From: Deinococcus roseus
Lineage (GTDB): Bacteria > Deinococcota > Deinococci > Deinococcales > Deinococcaceae
Assembly: GCF_014646895.1 (NCBI RefSeq)
Contig: NZ_BMOD01000002.1
Span: 310,001 to 374,000, forward strand
DNA length: 64,000 nt
Direction: 5' to 3'
The notes under the pieces are model-generated. The model searched no databases. It had not been told where the DNA came from and was given only the letters and a program-made list of their open reading frames with translations. This document shows positions 7,482-16,346 of the stretch, in pieces. Position numbers and translations under genes: made by a program. Position 1 is the first letter of the stretch. Every line of letters starts with the position of its first letter.

Positions 7482-10031
7482 GTGCTGCTTTCTTACACCC
7501 TGAAGAACCTGCTGCGCCATTTCTGGCGCACCCTGGCCACCGTGCTGGGGGTGGCCGTGGGCATTGCCGCTGTGCTGGGCACTGTAACCGTGGGAGACAA
7601 CATCAATGCCAACCTGCAATCGGTGTTCACGGCCGCCAGTGGCAAAGCAGAGCTGATTGTGGCTCCGGGGGCTTCTGGCCGGGCCGTGATTGAAGCCCAG
7701 CCGGTGCTGGACCTCCTGAAACGGGAAAACCAAATCCAGCAGACCCTGCAAACCCTGGAATATTACGCGGTTCTGAAAAGCGATGCCCCGGAGTACACCC
7801 GTCCGATTGTTCCTGGTGTACAGGGTGGGTTTCTGATCAGTGGCCAGGAAACCGAACGGCCCGAAGATTTGCCCGTCAAACTGGCATCTGGAACTTTGCC
7901 TTCAAAAGGGTCTTATGGCATTGCCGTCAGTCAGTCTTTTGCAGCCCAGCAGAAACTCAAACTGGGAGACACCCTGAATTTTGTGGCCCCCACCGGACTT
8001 TTCTCTTTCACCATCACAGGCACCCTGAAAACCGATGGGGGCATCTCCAGCCTGAATGCCGGGCAGGTGGGGGTCACCAGTTTGCAGGACCTGCAGGAGC
8101 GCACTTACCTGCAAGGGCGGGTGAGTTATGTGGGCCTGATGCTGGTCCCCAGATCCAATGCAGAAGATGTGCGCCTGCAACTGGAGAAAAACCTGCCTGA
8201 AACCTTCAATGTGCTTTACCCTGCAGGTCGGGGGCAGGTGTCCAATGGACTGGTGCAAACCGTGCAGAGCGGTCTGGAAGTGCTGGCCGCCACCCTGATG
8301 GCCCTGGCTGGTTTTCTGGCCTACAACACCTTTGCTGCTTCGGTGGTGGAAAGACACCGTGAATTTGCACTGCTGCGCACCCTGGGCTTCACCCGCAGGC
8401 AGGTGCTGAACATCAGTTTTCTGGAAGCCGCCATCATCAGTGTGCTGGGCGTGCTGGTGGGGGTGGGCCTGGGCGTGCTGATTGCTGCAGCCATCACCGC
8501 CTTCAATGCCTACCTGCTGGAATTTCCCTTCACCACTCTGGAGCTTCCCTGGAACAAGGTCTTGACGGCGAGTCTGGTGGGCACCCTCACCACTTTTGCT
8601 GCAGCCTCTGGACCTGCCCGTGCAGCTTCTGGAGTGGCTCCCATGGTGGCGGCCAGAGGCACTGTGGATGCGGGCAAAGGCTTCCCATTGCTGGTGGGCG
8701 TGCTGGTGCTGGGCACAGGTCTTGTGCTGTCTGTTTTGCATTACCCCCGAAACTGGACCCTGACTGCCGCCAGTTTTTCCATGGCCCTGACTTTTGTGGG
8801 CATTGCGCTGGTCTCCCCTGCCCTGCTGTTTCCAGCCCGCAAAATCTTTGAACCTGTGCTGGTCCGTTTGATGGGGATTCCTGCCCGTCTGGGCCTGGGC
8901 TCTGTTCTGAGGTCCCGGGCCAGAAATGGGGTCGCCATTGGTGCCGTTGCACTGGGGATTGGTCTGACCGTGGGTGTGGGAGGAATGGTTTCTGGAATCA
9001 ACCAGAGCATTGAAGACTGGGTGGAAACCACCATCATTGGAGACATGTTCATCGCTGCTGCCACACCGTTTCCAGCAGATTTCAAAACCCAGCTCAAAAC
9101 AAAATACCCTGACCTCACAGAAGTCAGTGCTGTGGGGGTCAGAATCGCCCGGTATGAACCTCCAGAACAGCGGGCCAGAAATGCCAGCATCGTGCTGACC
9201 GACCCAGAGCGCTACGATCCCAGCAAAGGGGCAGGCAAGCTGCAATTCATTTCCGGTTCTCTGGAAAGCACCATTCAGGACTTTTACAAAGGCAGGGCCG
9301 TCTACGCTTCCGGGACCATCGCAGACCGCTACAACGTCAAGCCAGGCAGCACCGTGAAACTCAGAACCACCGAGGGCTGGCTGGATTTCCGGGTGCTGGG
9401 CATCGTGATTGATTACACCAGTGCTGGCGAAACCTTCATTGCCTCCACAAAGGATTTGAAGCTTTTTGGAGGAGGCTCTCCAGAGCTGTACGTGCTGAGC
9501 GTGAAAAACCAGGATCCCAGAACTTTTGGACAGCAGCTCAAAAAAGACTTTCCAGGACTGTACCTGGACATCCAGTACAACCAGGAATACAAAAAAGCCA
9601 TTCTGGATACCACCAGCCGCTTCTTTGGCAGCACCAACAGCCTGCTGGTGCTCGCCGTGGTGATTGCCGCTCTGGGGGTGGCCAACACGCTGGGCATGAA
9701 CCTCTCGGAACGCATGCATGAAATGGCGGTTCTGCGTGCACTGGGCCTCAGAAGAAGCGAACTGATGCGCAGCGTCTTCACCGAGGGCATTGTGGTGGTG
9801 GTGCTGGGCACCCTGCTGGGCGTGCTGGGAGGCATTGCCCTCAGTCAGGTGATCACGGCCTCCTCCAACAGCCTGACCGGATACCGCGTGGAACCGGTGT
9901 ACCCGCTGGATTTGTTCCTGATTGCCCTGCTGGCCAGCCCTGTGGTGGGCATTCTGGCAGCCTTCCTTCCAGCCAGACGCGCAGCAAACATCCATCCTGC
10001 AGAGGCCCTGAGAAGCAGCCAGGAAGCCTGA
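7482..10031 (+). CDS. FtsX/MacB-type ABC transporter permease
   Basis: 849 residues with two FtsX domains, as in exporters or lipoprotein/MacB-like mechanotransmission systems. A first transmembrane helix near residues 15-40 (VLGVAVGIAAVLGTVTV) is followed by a large extracytoplasmic domain, then helices with the characteristic VVERHREFALLRTLGFTRRQ coupling segment, a second extracytoplasmic domain, and a final helical block with LSERMHEMAVLRALGLRRSE. No ATP-binding subunit is adjacent on either side, so the partner ATPase must be encoded elsewhere. Substrate unknown. Confidence 0.88.
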   Translation: MLLSYTLKNLLRHFWRTLATVLGVAVGIAAVLGTVTVGDNINANLQSVFTAASGKAELIVAPGASGRAVIEAQPVLDLLKRENQIQQTLQTLEYYAVLKSDAPEYTRPIVPGVQGGFLISGQETERPEDLPVKLASGTLPSKGSYGIAVSQSFAAQQKLKLGDTLNFVAPTGLFSFTITGTLKTDGGISSLNAGQVGVTSLQDLQERTYLQGRVSYVGLMLVPRSNAEDVRLQLEKNLPETFNVLYPAGRGQVSNGLVQTVQSGLEVLAATLMALAGFLAYNTFAASVVERHREFALLRTLGFTRRQVLNISFLEAAIISVLGVLVGVGLGVLIAAAITAFNAYLLEFPFTTLELPWNKVLTASLVGTLTTFAAASGPARAASGVAPMVAARGTVDAGKGFPLLVGVLVLGTGLVLSVLHYPRNWTLTAASFSMALTFVGIALVSPALLFPARKIFEPVLVRLMGIPARLGLGSVLRSRARNGVAIGAVALGIGLTVGVGGMVSGINQSIEDWVETTIIGDMFIAAATPFPADFKTQLKTKYPDLTEVSAVGVRIARYEPPEQRARNASIVLTDPERYDPSKGAGKLQFISGSLESTIQDFYKGRAVYASGTIADRYNVKPGSTVKLRTTEGWLDFRVLGIVIDYTSAGETFIASTKDLKLFGGGSPELYVLSVKNQDPRTFGQQLKKDFPGLYLDIQYNQEYKKAILDTTSRFFGSTNSLLVLAVVIAALGVANTLGMNLSERMHEMAVLRALGLRRSELMRSVFTEGIVVVVLGTLLGVLGGIALSQVITASSNSLTGYRVEPVYPLDLFLIALLASPVVGILAAFLPARRAANIHPAEALRSSQEA

Positions 10032-10048
10032 AACCTCTCACGATGCGC

Positions 10049-10054
10049 CATAAT
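10049..10054 (+). promoter_or_regulatory. Leaderless -10 box of the 65-residue membrane protein gene
   Basis: CATAAT, then CAGAGC, then ATG at 10061. The same CATAAT plus 6 nt plus ATG pattern precedes the S41 protease at 56180. Confidence 0.5.
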
Positions 10055-10060
10055 CAGAGC

Positions 10061-10258
10061 ATGCAAAACAAAGCATTGACCCTGAGGATCTTGCAGGTGG
10101 CTTTCGTTTTCAGTTTCCTGCTGGGCAGCAGCGTGCTGTGGTGGGCTTTTCAGGACCAACCAGAGCTGCAGAAGTGGGTGGTTCTGGGGTTCATGGTTTT
10201 TGAGGGTCTTGGAGCGTTCCTGGTGCTCAGAAAATACAGCCAGGACATGCAAGAATGA
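10061..10258 (+). CDS. Small membrane protein, hypothetical
   Basis: 65 residues with two hydrophobic segments (about residues 10-28, VAFVFSFLLGSSVLWWAF, and 38-55, VVLGFMVFEGLGAFLVL) and a short polar tail. I do not recognise a family. An in-frame ATG at 10043 was rejected because it lies inside the promoter; ATG 10061 follows CATAAT by 6 nt. It sits 29 bp after the ABC permease and 6 bp before the ThiF-like gene, so it may belong to either unit. Confidence 0.6.
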   Translation: MQNKALTLRILQVAFVFSFLLGSSVLWWAFQDQPELQKWVVLGFMVFEGLGAFLVLRKYSQDMQE

Positions 10259-10264
10259 AACCCT

Positions 10265-10966
10265 ATGCTCACCCGACCCGAGATCCAGCGTTACAGCCGA
10301 CAGCTCCTGCTGGACGGCTTCACCCCTGAGCACCAGCAAAAACTGACGGACACCTCTGTGCTGTTCATCGGAGCAGGAGGACTGGGCACCCCAGCCATGA
10401 CCTACCTTGCAGCTGCAGGGGTGGGGCACATCGGCATTTGCGATTTTGACACCGTCAGCATCAGCAACTTGCAGCGTCAGGTGCTGTACAGGTCTGCAGA
10501 TGTGGATGCCCCCAAAGCCAGGGTCGCAGCCAGCCAGATTCAGCAACTCAACCCCAGGATCAAAACCGAAATCCTGCCCAGACTGACCCCAGAAAACGCC
10601 GAGGACCTGTTCTCCCGGTTTGATCTGGTGCTGGACTGCGCTGACAATTTCGCCACCCGTTATCTGGTCAATGACACCTGCGTAAAGCTGGGAAAAACCT
10701 GGGTGTGGGCCGCTGCCCAGAGCTATGAAGCCATGCTCAGCGTGTTCACCCCAGAACGTTCCCTCAGAAGGATTTTTCCAGACCCTCCGCCCTCCCAGGA
10801 CAACTGCGACACCATCGGGGTGATCGGTCCGATGCTGGGCGTAGCAGGCAGCATGATGGCCCTGGAAGCCTTAAAAGTCATCACGGGGCTGGGCACCCCC
10901 CTGATTGGCAAACTCTGGACGTTTGATGCGCTGGCAGGGACGGCGCGGGTGATCAAGTTGCCATGA
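10265..10966 (+). CDS. ThiF/MoeB/HesA-family adenylyltransferase-like protein
   Basis: 233 residues of E1-like fold that adenylates the C-terminus of a ubiquitin-like sulfur carrier (ThiS or MoaD type). The nucleotide-binding loop is FIGAGGLGTPAMTYLAAAGVG, then DFDTVSISNLQRQVLY, and LDCADNFATRYLVND. Canonical MoeB/ThiF members have two CxxC zinc pairs; here the usual R-C-L-F-P-E is RRIFPD and the protein ends at ARVIKLP without the last pair, so no zinc site is visible. The partner sulfur carrier is not in the window. The TGA is followed at once by a heptamer repeat element. Confidence 0.82.
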   Translation: MLTRPEIQRYSRQLLLDGFTPEHQQKLTDTSVLFIGAGGLGTPAMTYLAAAGVGHIGICDFDTVSISNLQRQVLYRSADVDAPKARVAASQIQQLNPRIKTEILPRLTPENAEDLFSRFDLVLDCADNFATRYLVNDTCVKLGKTWVWAAAQSYEAMLSVFTPERSLRRIFPDPPPSQDNCDTIGVIGPMLGVAGSMMALEALKVITGLGTPLIGKLWTFDALAGTARVIKLP

Positions 10967-10967
10967 G

Positions 10968-11129
10968 GCCGAGGGCCGAGGGCAAGGTAAATCCAGGAAT
11001 TTGAAAGATCAATACCATAAAAAATTTCGTTCTGGATGGCCTCTGGAACCCTGATGAACCAAGGCTTATCAATGCAAGAGCAAGTGCTGTACAGATTTGC
11101 CCTCGGCACTGGGTCGCTCGGCTCTCGGC
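10968..11129. repeat. Paired heptamer element 1 (GCCGAGG/GCCGAGA type)
   Basis: Left arm GCCGAGGGCCGAGGGC (10968-10983), about 115 bp interior, right arm (11099-11129) with GCCCTCGGC and GCTCTCGGC, the reverse complement of the left unit. The element starts one base after the thiF-like stop and ends at the -10 box of the NUDIX gene. Compare 24801-24957 and 26594-26762. Confidence 0.8.
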
Positions 11130-11135
11130 TAAAAT
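11130..11135 (+). promoter_or_regulatory. -10 box of the NUDIX gene at the edge of a repeat element
   Basis: TAAAAT directly after the right heptamer arm; ATG at 11141 is 5 nt downstream. The trpD gene has a similar heptamer-like arm followed by TAAAAT (21517-21556). Confidence 0.4.
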
Positions 11136-11140
11136 ACCCG

Positions 11141-11698
11141 ATGATGGAATACGTTTACGCTGTCCCCACTGCACTGCTGCCCCAGCCCAGCCCTCAATTG
11201 CAACCTGTGACCCCCGAACTGTACGAGATCCTTTCCACCCGTGGAACCTTCCTGCCCAGGCCCGAAGCCGAAGAAGACGAAACCCACCGTCAGGTGATCC
11301 CTTACGTTCTGGCCAAACACCAGGGGAAATACCTGCTGATGCACCGCACCAGAGCCGGAGGGGACCAGAGGCTGCACCTCAAGTACTCGCTGGGGGTGGG
11401 TGGGCACATCAACCCCATTGATGGAGCCACGGACCCCATTCAGGCGGGTCTGGCCCGTGAACTTGAAGAGGAAATTGAGGCCAATGTCACCTCGCTGGAC
11501 CTGCTGGGGCTGATTCTGCTGAATGACTCTCCGGTGTCGCGGGTGCATGTGGGGTTGTTGTACCTGGCACATTGCGAAAACGCGCCCCTGGTGCGGGAAA
11601 CCGAGAAACTGCAAGGAGAAATGCGTACCAGACATCAAATTCGCGATTTATACGATGCACTCGAAGGTTGGAGCCAGCTGGCTTTTGACGCCTTGTGA
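11141..11698 (+). CDS. NUDIX-domain protein
   Basis: 185 residues. The centre (LLMHRTRAGGDQRLHLKYS, then GVGGHINPIDGATD and ARELEEEIEA) matches the NUDIX fold, in which RE..EE binds a divalent metal and a nucleoside diphosphate-linked substrate is cut. The usual glycine after EE is not at its normal place, so the box is slightly degenerate. Substrate unknown. Start placed at the ATG pair 11141/11144 next to TAAAAT; longer in-frame starts would read through the repeat element. Confidence 0.8.
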   Translation: MMEYVYAVPTALLPQPSPQLQPVTPELYEILSTRGTFLPRPEAEEDETHRQVIPYVLAKHQGKYLLMHRTRAGGDQRLHLKYSLGVGGHINPIDGATDPIQAGLARELEEEIEANVTSLDLLGLILLNDSPVSRVHVGLLYLAHCENAPLVRETEKLQGEMRTRHQIRDLYDALEGWSQLAFDAL

Positions 11699-11821
11699 GC
11701 AAAAACGTCGATTTTACACCTTCATTTAATCCCGAAATTGATGTACCCAACGGTAAAAATGTGCTATATTCCAATGGAGCCAACCCACAAAGCTCAAAAA
11801 TTCAGTTTCTTAGGAGTCGAC

Positions 11822-12103
11822 ATGGCAGAAAAAATTGCTAAGACCCAGCTCGTTGATTTGGTGGCTTCCAAGACCAACCTCAACAAGAAACAAGCAGGGG
11901 AAGCAATCAGCGCCCTGCTGGACAGTGTTGTTGAAGCCCTCAGAACCGGCAAGAGCGTCGGCCTCCCCGGTCTCGGCACCTTCAGCGTGACCCAGACTGC
12001 AGAGCGTCAGGGCGTGCGCCCCGGCACCAACGAGCGCATCACCATTCCCGCTGGGAAAAAAGTGCGTTTCAAAGTCGCCAGCACCCTGAAAACCGACCTC
12101 TAA
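11822..12103 (+). CDS. hup: DNA-binding protein HU
   Basis: 93 residues of the HU/IHF family: a small basic dimer that bends DNA and packs the nucleoid. It opens MAEKIAKTQLVDLVASKTNL and contains GLPGLGTFSVTQTAERQGV and the DNA-contacting arm RPGTNERITIPAGKKVRF with the proline for intercalation. AGGAG at 11812-11816 stands 5 nt before the ATG. TATATT at 11765-11770 is a plausible -10. A strong terminator follows, so the gene is probably monocistronic and highly expressed. Confidence 0.96.
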   Translation: MAEKIAKTQLVDLVASKTNLNKKQAGEAISALLDSVVEALRTGKSVGLPGLGTFSVTQTAERQGVRPGTNERITIPAGKKVRFKVASTLKTDL

Positions 12104-12125
12104 GCTCAAGCGATTGACAATGAAA

Positions 12126-12160
12126 GGACCACGGCATCCAGCCGTGGTCCTCATTCTTTG
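12126..12160 (+). terminator. Terminator after hup
   Basis: GGACCACGGC (12126-12135), loop ATCCA, GCCGTGGTCC (12141-12150), then TCATTCTTTG. The 10-bp stem is perfect. Confidence 0.8.
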
Positions 12161-12192
12161 AATTCCTTGTTTGAGATTGCTGAGATTCGCTC

Positions 12193-13269
12193 TTAAACAA
12201 ACACCCCGTCCCGCTGAAAAACCTCCCCATCCAGCAAAATCTCTCCTCCAGAGCGCAGGTCGCAGATCATGTCCCAGTGGATGGTGCTCTTGTTGAGGCC
12301 TCCGGTTTCAGGGTAACTGCTGCCCACGGCCAGGTGGACGGTGCCCCCAATTTTTTCGTCGAAGAGGATGTTTTTGCTGGGTGTCTGGATGCCGTAATTG
12401 GTGCCAATGCCGATTTCTCCCAGAAAACGGGCTCCGGGATCGGTGCTCAGAGCAGCCTGCAGCACATCGTTGCCCACATCTGCGTGGGCTTGCACAACTT
12501 TGCCCTCTTCAAAGGTCAAATGAATGCCCTGCACCTCCCGTCCCTGATATAGGGTGGGAAGATCATAAAAAATGTGGCCACTGGCACTGGTTTCGATGGG
12601 TCCGGTGAACACCTCGCCAGAGGGCATGTTGCGTTTGCCATCGCTGTTGGCCCAGATGCGGTCTTTGACGTTCAGGGTCAGGTCGGTGTTTTCAGACAGG
12701 ATACGGATTTCACTGGCTTTGGAAAGGCGTTCAATCAGCGTGGTCTGTCTTTCCCGCACCTCTCCCCACTTTTGCACGGGGTCTGCATGGTCCAGAAACA
12801 TGGCCTGCAAGACAAACTGCTGGTAATCTTCAAAGGACATGCCTGCAGACTGGGCCGCGTATTCCGTGGGGAACAGGGAAATGCACCACTTCTTCTGCCT
12901 GCGGATTTCTCCCAGAGGATTCAGGGTTTTGCCCCAGCGCTGCATTCGGGCTGGATCTGCGCCTTTTCTGGGGGGCATGGGTGCATCAATGCGGATGGAT
13001 CCGGCAATGCCTTCCATTTCCTGCACAGCCCCAGGAGCAAGGGCGTCCAGCACTGCATCGCTGGCCAGGTTGACAAATTCAGCCAACTGGTAAGGGAATT
13101 CCAGTTTCAGCAGGGGTCTGGCACCCCGCTGCAGGATTTCACGGTGCAGGGCTTCCAGAACGGGCAGGGCGTGGGTGCTGCCCTGAATGAGGATGGTTTC
13201 ATTTTCCTGGGCATGGATGCAGTAGGCCGCCAGCAAGCGGGCCTGTTTCTCAGCGAGTTCCTGTAGCAT
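12193..13269 (-). CDS. M29-family aminopeptidase
   Basis: 358 residues, a cytoplasmic metallo-aminopeptidase of the thermophilic M29 (AmpS/AmpT) family that removes N-terminal residues from peptides. The family pattern is visible: an Asn/Ser-rich region (SDGKRNMPSGEVFTGP), a metal-binding glutamate in LGEIGIGTN, and the C-terminal YPETGG..KSTIHWDMICDLR with His and Asp ligands. ATG 13269 begins MLQELAEKQARLLAAYC, the usual M29 start; TAGATT lies 8 nt upstream. It converges with hup. Confidence 0.9.
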   Translation of the reverse strand: MLQELAEKQARLLAAYCIHAQENETILIQGSTHALPVLEALHREILQRGARPLLKLEFPYQLAEFVNLASDAVLDALAPGAVQEMEGIAGSIRIDAPMPPRKGADPARMQRWGKTLNPLGEIRRQKKWCISLFPTEYAAQSAGMSFEDYQQFVLQAMFLDHADPVQKWGEVRERQTTLIERLSKASEIRILSENTDLTLNVKDRIWANSDGKRNMPSGEVFTGPIETSASGHIFYDLPTLYQGREVQGIHLTFEEGKVVQAHADVGNDVLQAALSTDPGARFLGEIGIGTNYGIQTPSKNILFDEKIGGTVHLAVGSSYPETGGLNKSTIHWDMICDLRSGGEILLDGEVFQRDGVFV

Positions 13270-13303
13270 GACACCCAAATCTAACACCTGCAGTCCAGCA
13301 CCC

Positions 13304-13939
13304 TCAAGGGTTTTTGGGCACAAATCGGCCCAGGAAAGCCTGGATGGGTTTCAGGAGGTCTGCCGTAAGGGTGTTCAAAAGCTCACTGTTCGGCTGAATT
13401 TTCCAGGTGCCTTTTTCTTTTTTGAGGTTGAGCTTGCCTGTGTAGGAGAAACGTTCCAGTTTGGTGTCTTTGCTGGCATCCGTCACGATGTCCTGCAAAA
13501 CCTGTTCTGCAGAGGTTCTACCTGCAATCACATCCCCAAGGTTTTTGGTGACAGCAGTGGTCCATTTCTGGGCCAGACCTTTGGCAAGATGCACATTGGA
13601 GAGGTCAAGGTTCACGACAGCAGTGCTTCCCTGCACCTGCGTGCTTTTCACTTTGAATTGCATTTTTCCGTAAAGGGCTTCGGCCAGCACGTTGTTGTCC
13701 AGCAAGGCACTGTAAATGGCATTCTGCGAGGTGTTCCACTGGCTGGTCTGGTCCACCGCAGTGGCCAGTTGCCCATCCTGCAGGGATTTCAGGAAAACCC
13801 CGGACACTTTGGCTGGCCCGGAGAGGGTCTTGATGTCGGTGCTGGCAGGAACCGGGTTGATGGTGCTCTGGGACGGGTCTTCCCTCTTGCAGCCCACCAG
13901 GGCAAAAACCACAAAAAACAACAGGTAAAATTTGTTCAT
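13304..13939 (-). CDS. Lipoprotein, hypothetical
   Basis: 211 residues with a lipoprotein signal (MNKFYLLFFVVFALVGC, lipobox LVGC, Cys17). The mature part is about 195 residues of mixed helix and strand and resembles small surface lipoproteins of the DUF4878/NTF2-like kind, but I cannot assign a family. TACCCT stands 5 nt before the ATG. It is followed 34 bp later by the aminopeptidase on the same strand, so co-transcription is possible. Confidence 0.75.
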   Translation of the reverse strand: MNKFYLLFFVVFALVGCKREDPSQSTINPVPASTDIKTLSGPAKVSGVFLKSLQDGQLATAVDQTSQWNTSQNAIYSALLDNNVLAEALYGKMQFKVKSTQVQGSTAVVNLDLSNVHLAKGLAQKWTTAVTKNLGDVIAGRTSAEQVLQDIVTDASKDTKLERFSYTGKLNLKKEKGTWKIQPNSELLNTLTADLLKPIQAFLGRFVPKNP

Positions 13940-14006
13940 GCCTCAGGGTAAACGCCCAGCCTGAGAGAATCCATGAACTTGGTTGCCAAATGCCCTGCCT
14001 CAAAAG

Positions 14007-14038
14007 CAGTTTCCCCTTCTGCCAAGGAGGGGAAACTG
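14007..14038 (-). terminator. Hairpin downstream of the chitinase gene
   Basis: CAGTTTCCCCT (14007-14017) pairs with AGGGGAAACTG (14028-14038) around a 10-nt loop. On the minus strand the stem is followed by CTTTTGAG, so it could end chitinase transcription. Confidence 0.55.
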
Positions 14039-14051
14039 GACAGGTCAAACT

Positions 14052-16277
14052 TCAGTGGATCTTGCTGGCAAGGGCGGTCAGCAGGGTGTTCTGGCTGTCG
14101 TCCTGACCGGACATCCAGAACATGGCCCCGCCGAAACCGTTCTGTTTGGTGTAGGTGGCCTTGGCCCCAATGGACTGGGCGTTGTCGTAAGACCAGAACA
14201 CACGGTTCACGGGATCGTAGGCATAAGCAGCCTGGGCATAGGTGTCGTAGTACTTGGTGAAAGCAGGGTTGTTGATCACCAGGTTCACCAGGGCTTTGTA
14301 GCTGGCACTGCCCACCTCTTCCCCACCAGAAGCACCTCCACTGGCTGCATTGAAGAGGCCGTCATTGTTGGGGCCTGCAGAGACGTTGGCCCAGCCATGC
14401 CCGTAGAAAGCAAATCCAGGGATCAGGTGGTTTTTGGGAATGCCTGCGTTGTTCCAGGCGGTCAGTCCACCCTTGACCGTGAAGTTCTGGACAGCATTGG
14501 GATCTCTGGGGTTGGCATCCAGCGGAGTGTTGTGACCCGTGGTGGTGCTCCAGGGGCCACTGAAGTCATAGGTCATCACGTTGATCCAGTTGAGCGCCTG
14601 ATCGAGGCCGGGAATCAGCCCTTCATCTTTGTAGCTCTGTACGATGCGCTGGGCCGGGTTGACCGCCACGGTGAGCAGCAAACCGGGTTTGTAGGCGTCC
14701 AGTTGCCTGCGGAATTCCTGCAGCAGTTTCAGCCAGTTGGCCCGTTCTGTGGGTCCCTGTCCGGCAGCCGGGCAGTAGGCAGGCGCATCTCCTCCACACT
14801 CTCCGGGGAACTCCCAGTCGATGTCGATGCCGTCAAAGATGCCTTCGTGGTTGTTGTATCCGGGCTGGATGCCCTTCACAAACTGGTCGATGCAGGATTT
14901 CACAAAAGTCTGTCTGGACGCATCTGTGGAGGACACCTTCGCAAATTCCTGGTTGGGGTTGAGGTTCGTCCCGTACCACATCCAGCCCCCGATGGAGATG
15001 ACCGCTTTGATGTTGGGATTTCTGGCCTTGAGCAGTTTGATGTCATTGAAGCCGCCGCCCACCGTGGGTCCACTGCCGCCGTAATCTGCGTTGACATCGG
15101 TGGAAGCACACTTGCCGCCCACAATCTTGGCGAAGCTGTAATTGACCACATCCACTTTGTCTGCAGGCAGGGAATTGACGGTGTAACCGGTGCCTCTGGT
15201 CCAGTTGCCGTAGTAGGCCACGATGGTGCTTCCGGTGGGTCTGGGGAAACTGGTGGCAGGAATGTTGACGGTGGCAGAGACAGCAGCACTGGTTTTGGTG
15301 TTCCCAGCAGCATCAAACGCCTTCGCAGTGTAACTGTACGTCCCGTTCTGGCTGGAACTGCTGTACGCATGGGCATAGGTGTATGGCGCAGTGGTATCGG
15401 TGGCAATCAAGGTGGTCCCCCGATAGAATTCTACTTTTGTGACCCCTACGTTGTCGGTAGCACTCGCCGTCAGGTTGATGTTTCCAGCCGCAGTCAGGGT
15501 GCTCGGACTCAAACTCAGACTGGAGGTCGGTGCTGTGGTGTCTCCCGTGCTGGGGATGTTCACCGTCAGGTTGGTTGCTGTAGACGTTTTATTGTTGCCA
15601 GCGGCATCAAACGCTTTTGCAGTAAAAGCATAGGTGCCATTCTGACCTGCAGCAAAGCTCTGGCTGTACTGGTAGGGGGAAGTCGTATCGGTGGAAACCA
15701 ATGCGCCGTTGCGGTAAAACTCCACCTTGCTCACACCCACGTTGTCACTTGCCGTGGCTGTCACTGTGGCCGTTCCAGCCGCAGTCAGCGTGGACGGCGA
15801 CACGCTCGTACTTACCGTCGGAGCCGTGGTGTCGGTGGGGGTGGTGCCATCACAGGAGGCGTTGTTGATGGTGCAGGTGTTGACCCCGGAGAACGTGCCC
15901 GTACCAGAGTAGGAAACGGTGACACTGCTGCCTGCGGGGATGTTGTTGCCGCCCCAGGTGTTGGGCGTGATGGTATAAGAACCATCGGCATTTTTAACGG
16001 CGTTGCCGCCTGCACCCCAGGGGGTTCCAGACAGGCCACCATCTCCATTGAATTTAAACTTCAAGGTCCAGCTGGTGATGGCTGCAGCGGTGTTGTTGGT
16101 GAGGGTGATCACCCCGTTGAATCCACCACTCCACACACTGCTGGTGCTGAACGTGGCGGTCAGGCCTGTGGCCTGGGTTTGAATCTGGGCCTGATCAAGC
16201 AGGGCATCTCTGGAACAGGACACCAGGGTGGTCATTCCCAGCATCAGCAGACCGGTCAGCATCAGGGATCTCTTCAC
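14052..16277 (-). CDS. Lipoprotein chitinase: CBM2-like domain, two Ig-like repeats, GH18
   Basis: 741 residues. A lipoprotein signal (lipobox LVSC about residue 20) anchors it outside. Then come a CBM2-like carbohydrate-binding domain (residues about 35-135, W-S-G-G-F-N-G..I-T-L-T-N-N), two Ig-like modules of about 90 residues each that start DTTAPT and are near copies, and a GH18 catalytic domain from about residue 345. The GH18 motif DGIDIDWEFPG places the catalytic acid at E489 with D487 before it, so chitin is hydrolysed with substrate assistance. The GTG start at 16277 follows AGGAGGT; a longer in-frame start has no such site. The promoter shares its motif with nagZ. Confidence 0.94.
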   Translation of the reverse strand: MKRSLMLTGLLMLGMTTLVSCSRDALLDQAQIQTQATGLTATFSTSSVWSGGFNGVITLTNNTAAAITSWTLKFKFNGDGGLSGTPWGAGGNAVKNADGSYTITPNTWGGNNIPAGSSVTVSYSGTGTFSGVNTCTINNASCDGTTPTDTTAPTVSTSVSPSTLTAAGTATVTATASDNVGVSKVEFYRNGALVSTDTTSPYQYSQSFAAGQNGTYAFTAKAFDAAGNNKTSTATNLTVNIPSTGDTTAPTSSLSLSPSTLTAAGNINLTASATDNVGVTKVEFYRGTTLIATDTTAPYTYAHAYSSSSQNGTYSYTAKAFDAAGNTKTSAAVSATVNIPATSFPRPTGSTIVAYYGNWTRGTGYTVNSLPADKVDVVNYSFAKIVGGKCASTDVNADYGGSGPTVGGGFNDIKLLKARNPNIKAVISIGGWMWYGTNLNPNQEFAKVSSTDASRQTFVKSCIDQFVKGIQPGYNNHEGIFDGIDIDWEFPGECGGDAPAYCPAAGQGPTERANWLKLLQEFRRQLDAYKPGLLLTVAVNPAQRIVQSYKDEGLIPGLDQALNWINVMTYDFSGPWSTTTGHNTPLDANPRDPNAVQNFTVKGGLTAWNNAGIPKNHLIPGFAFYGHGWANVSAGPNNDGLFNAASGGASGGEEVGSASYKALVNLVINNPAFTKYYDTYAQAAYAYDPVNRVFWSYDNAQSIGAKATYTKQNGFGGAMFWMSGQDDSQNTLLTALASKIH
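15290..15840 (-). repeat. Direct repeat encoding the two Ig-like modules of the chitinase
   Basis: Two segments of about 270 bp each encode nearly the same module (S-P-S-T-L-T-A-A-G, DNVGV.KVEFYR, FDAAGN). This is an internal duplication in the gene, not a mobile repeat. Confidence 0.8.
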
Positions 16278-16346
16278 AGTCAGTACCTCCTGACCTGCCA
16301 GAAAAGCAGATCGGAATCCATCAGGTTTTTTGGAAAGCTTGATCAA

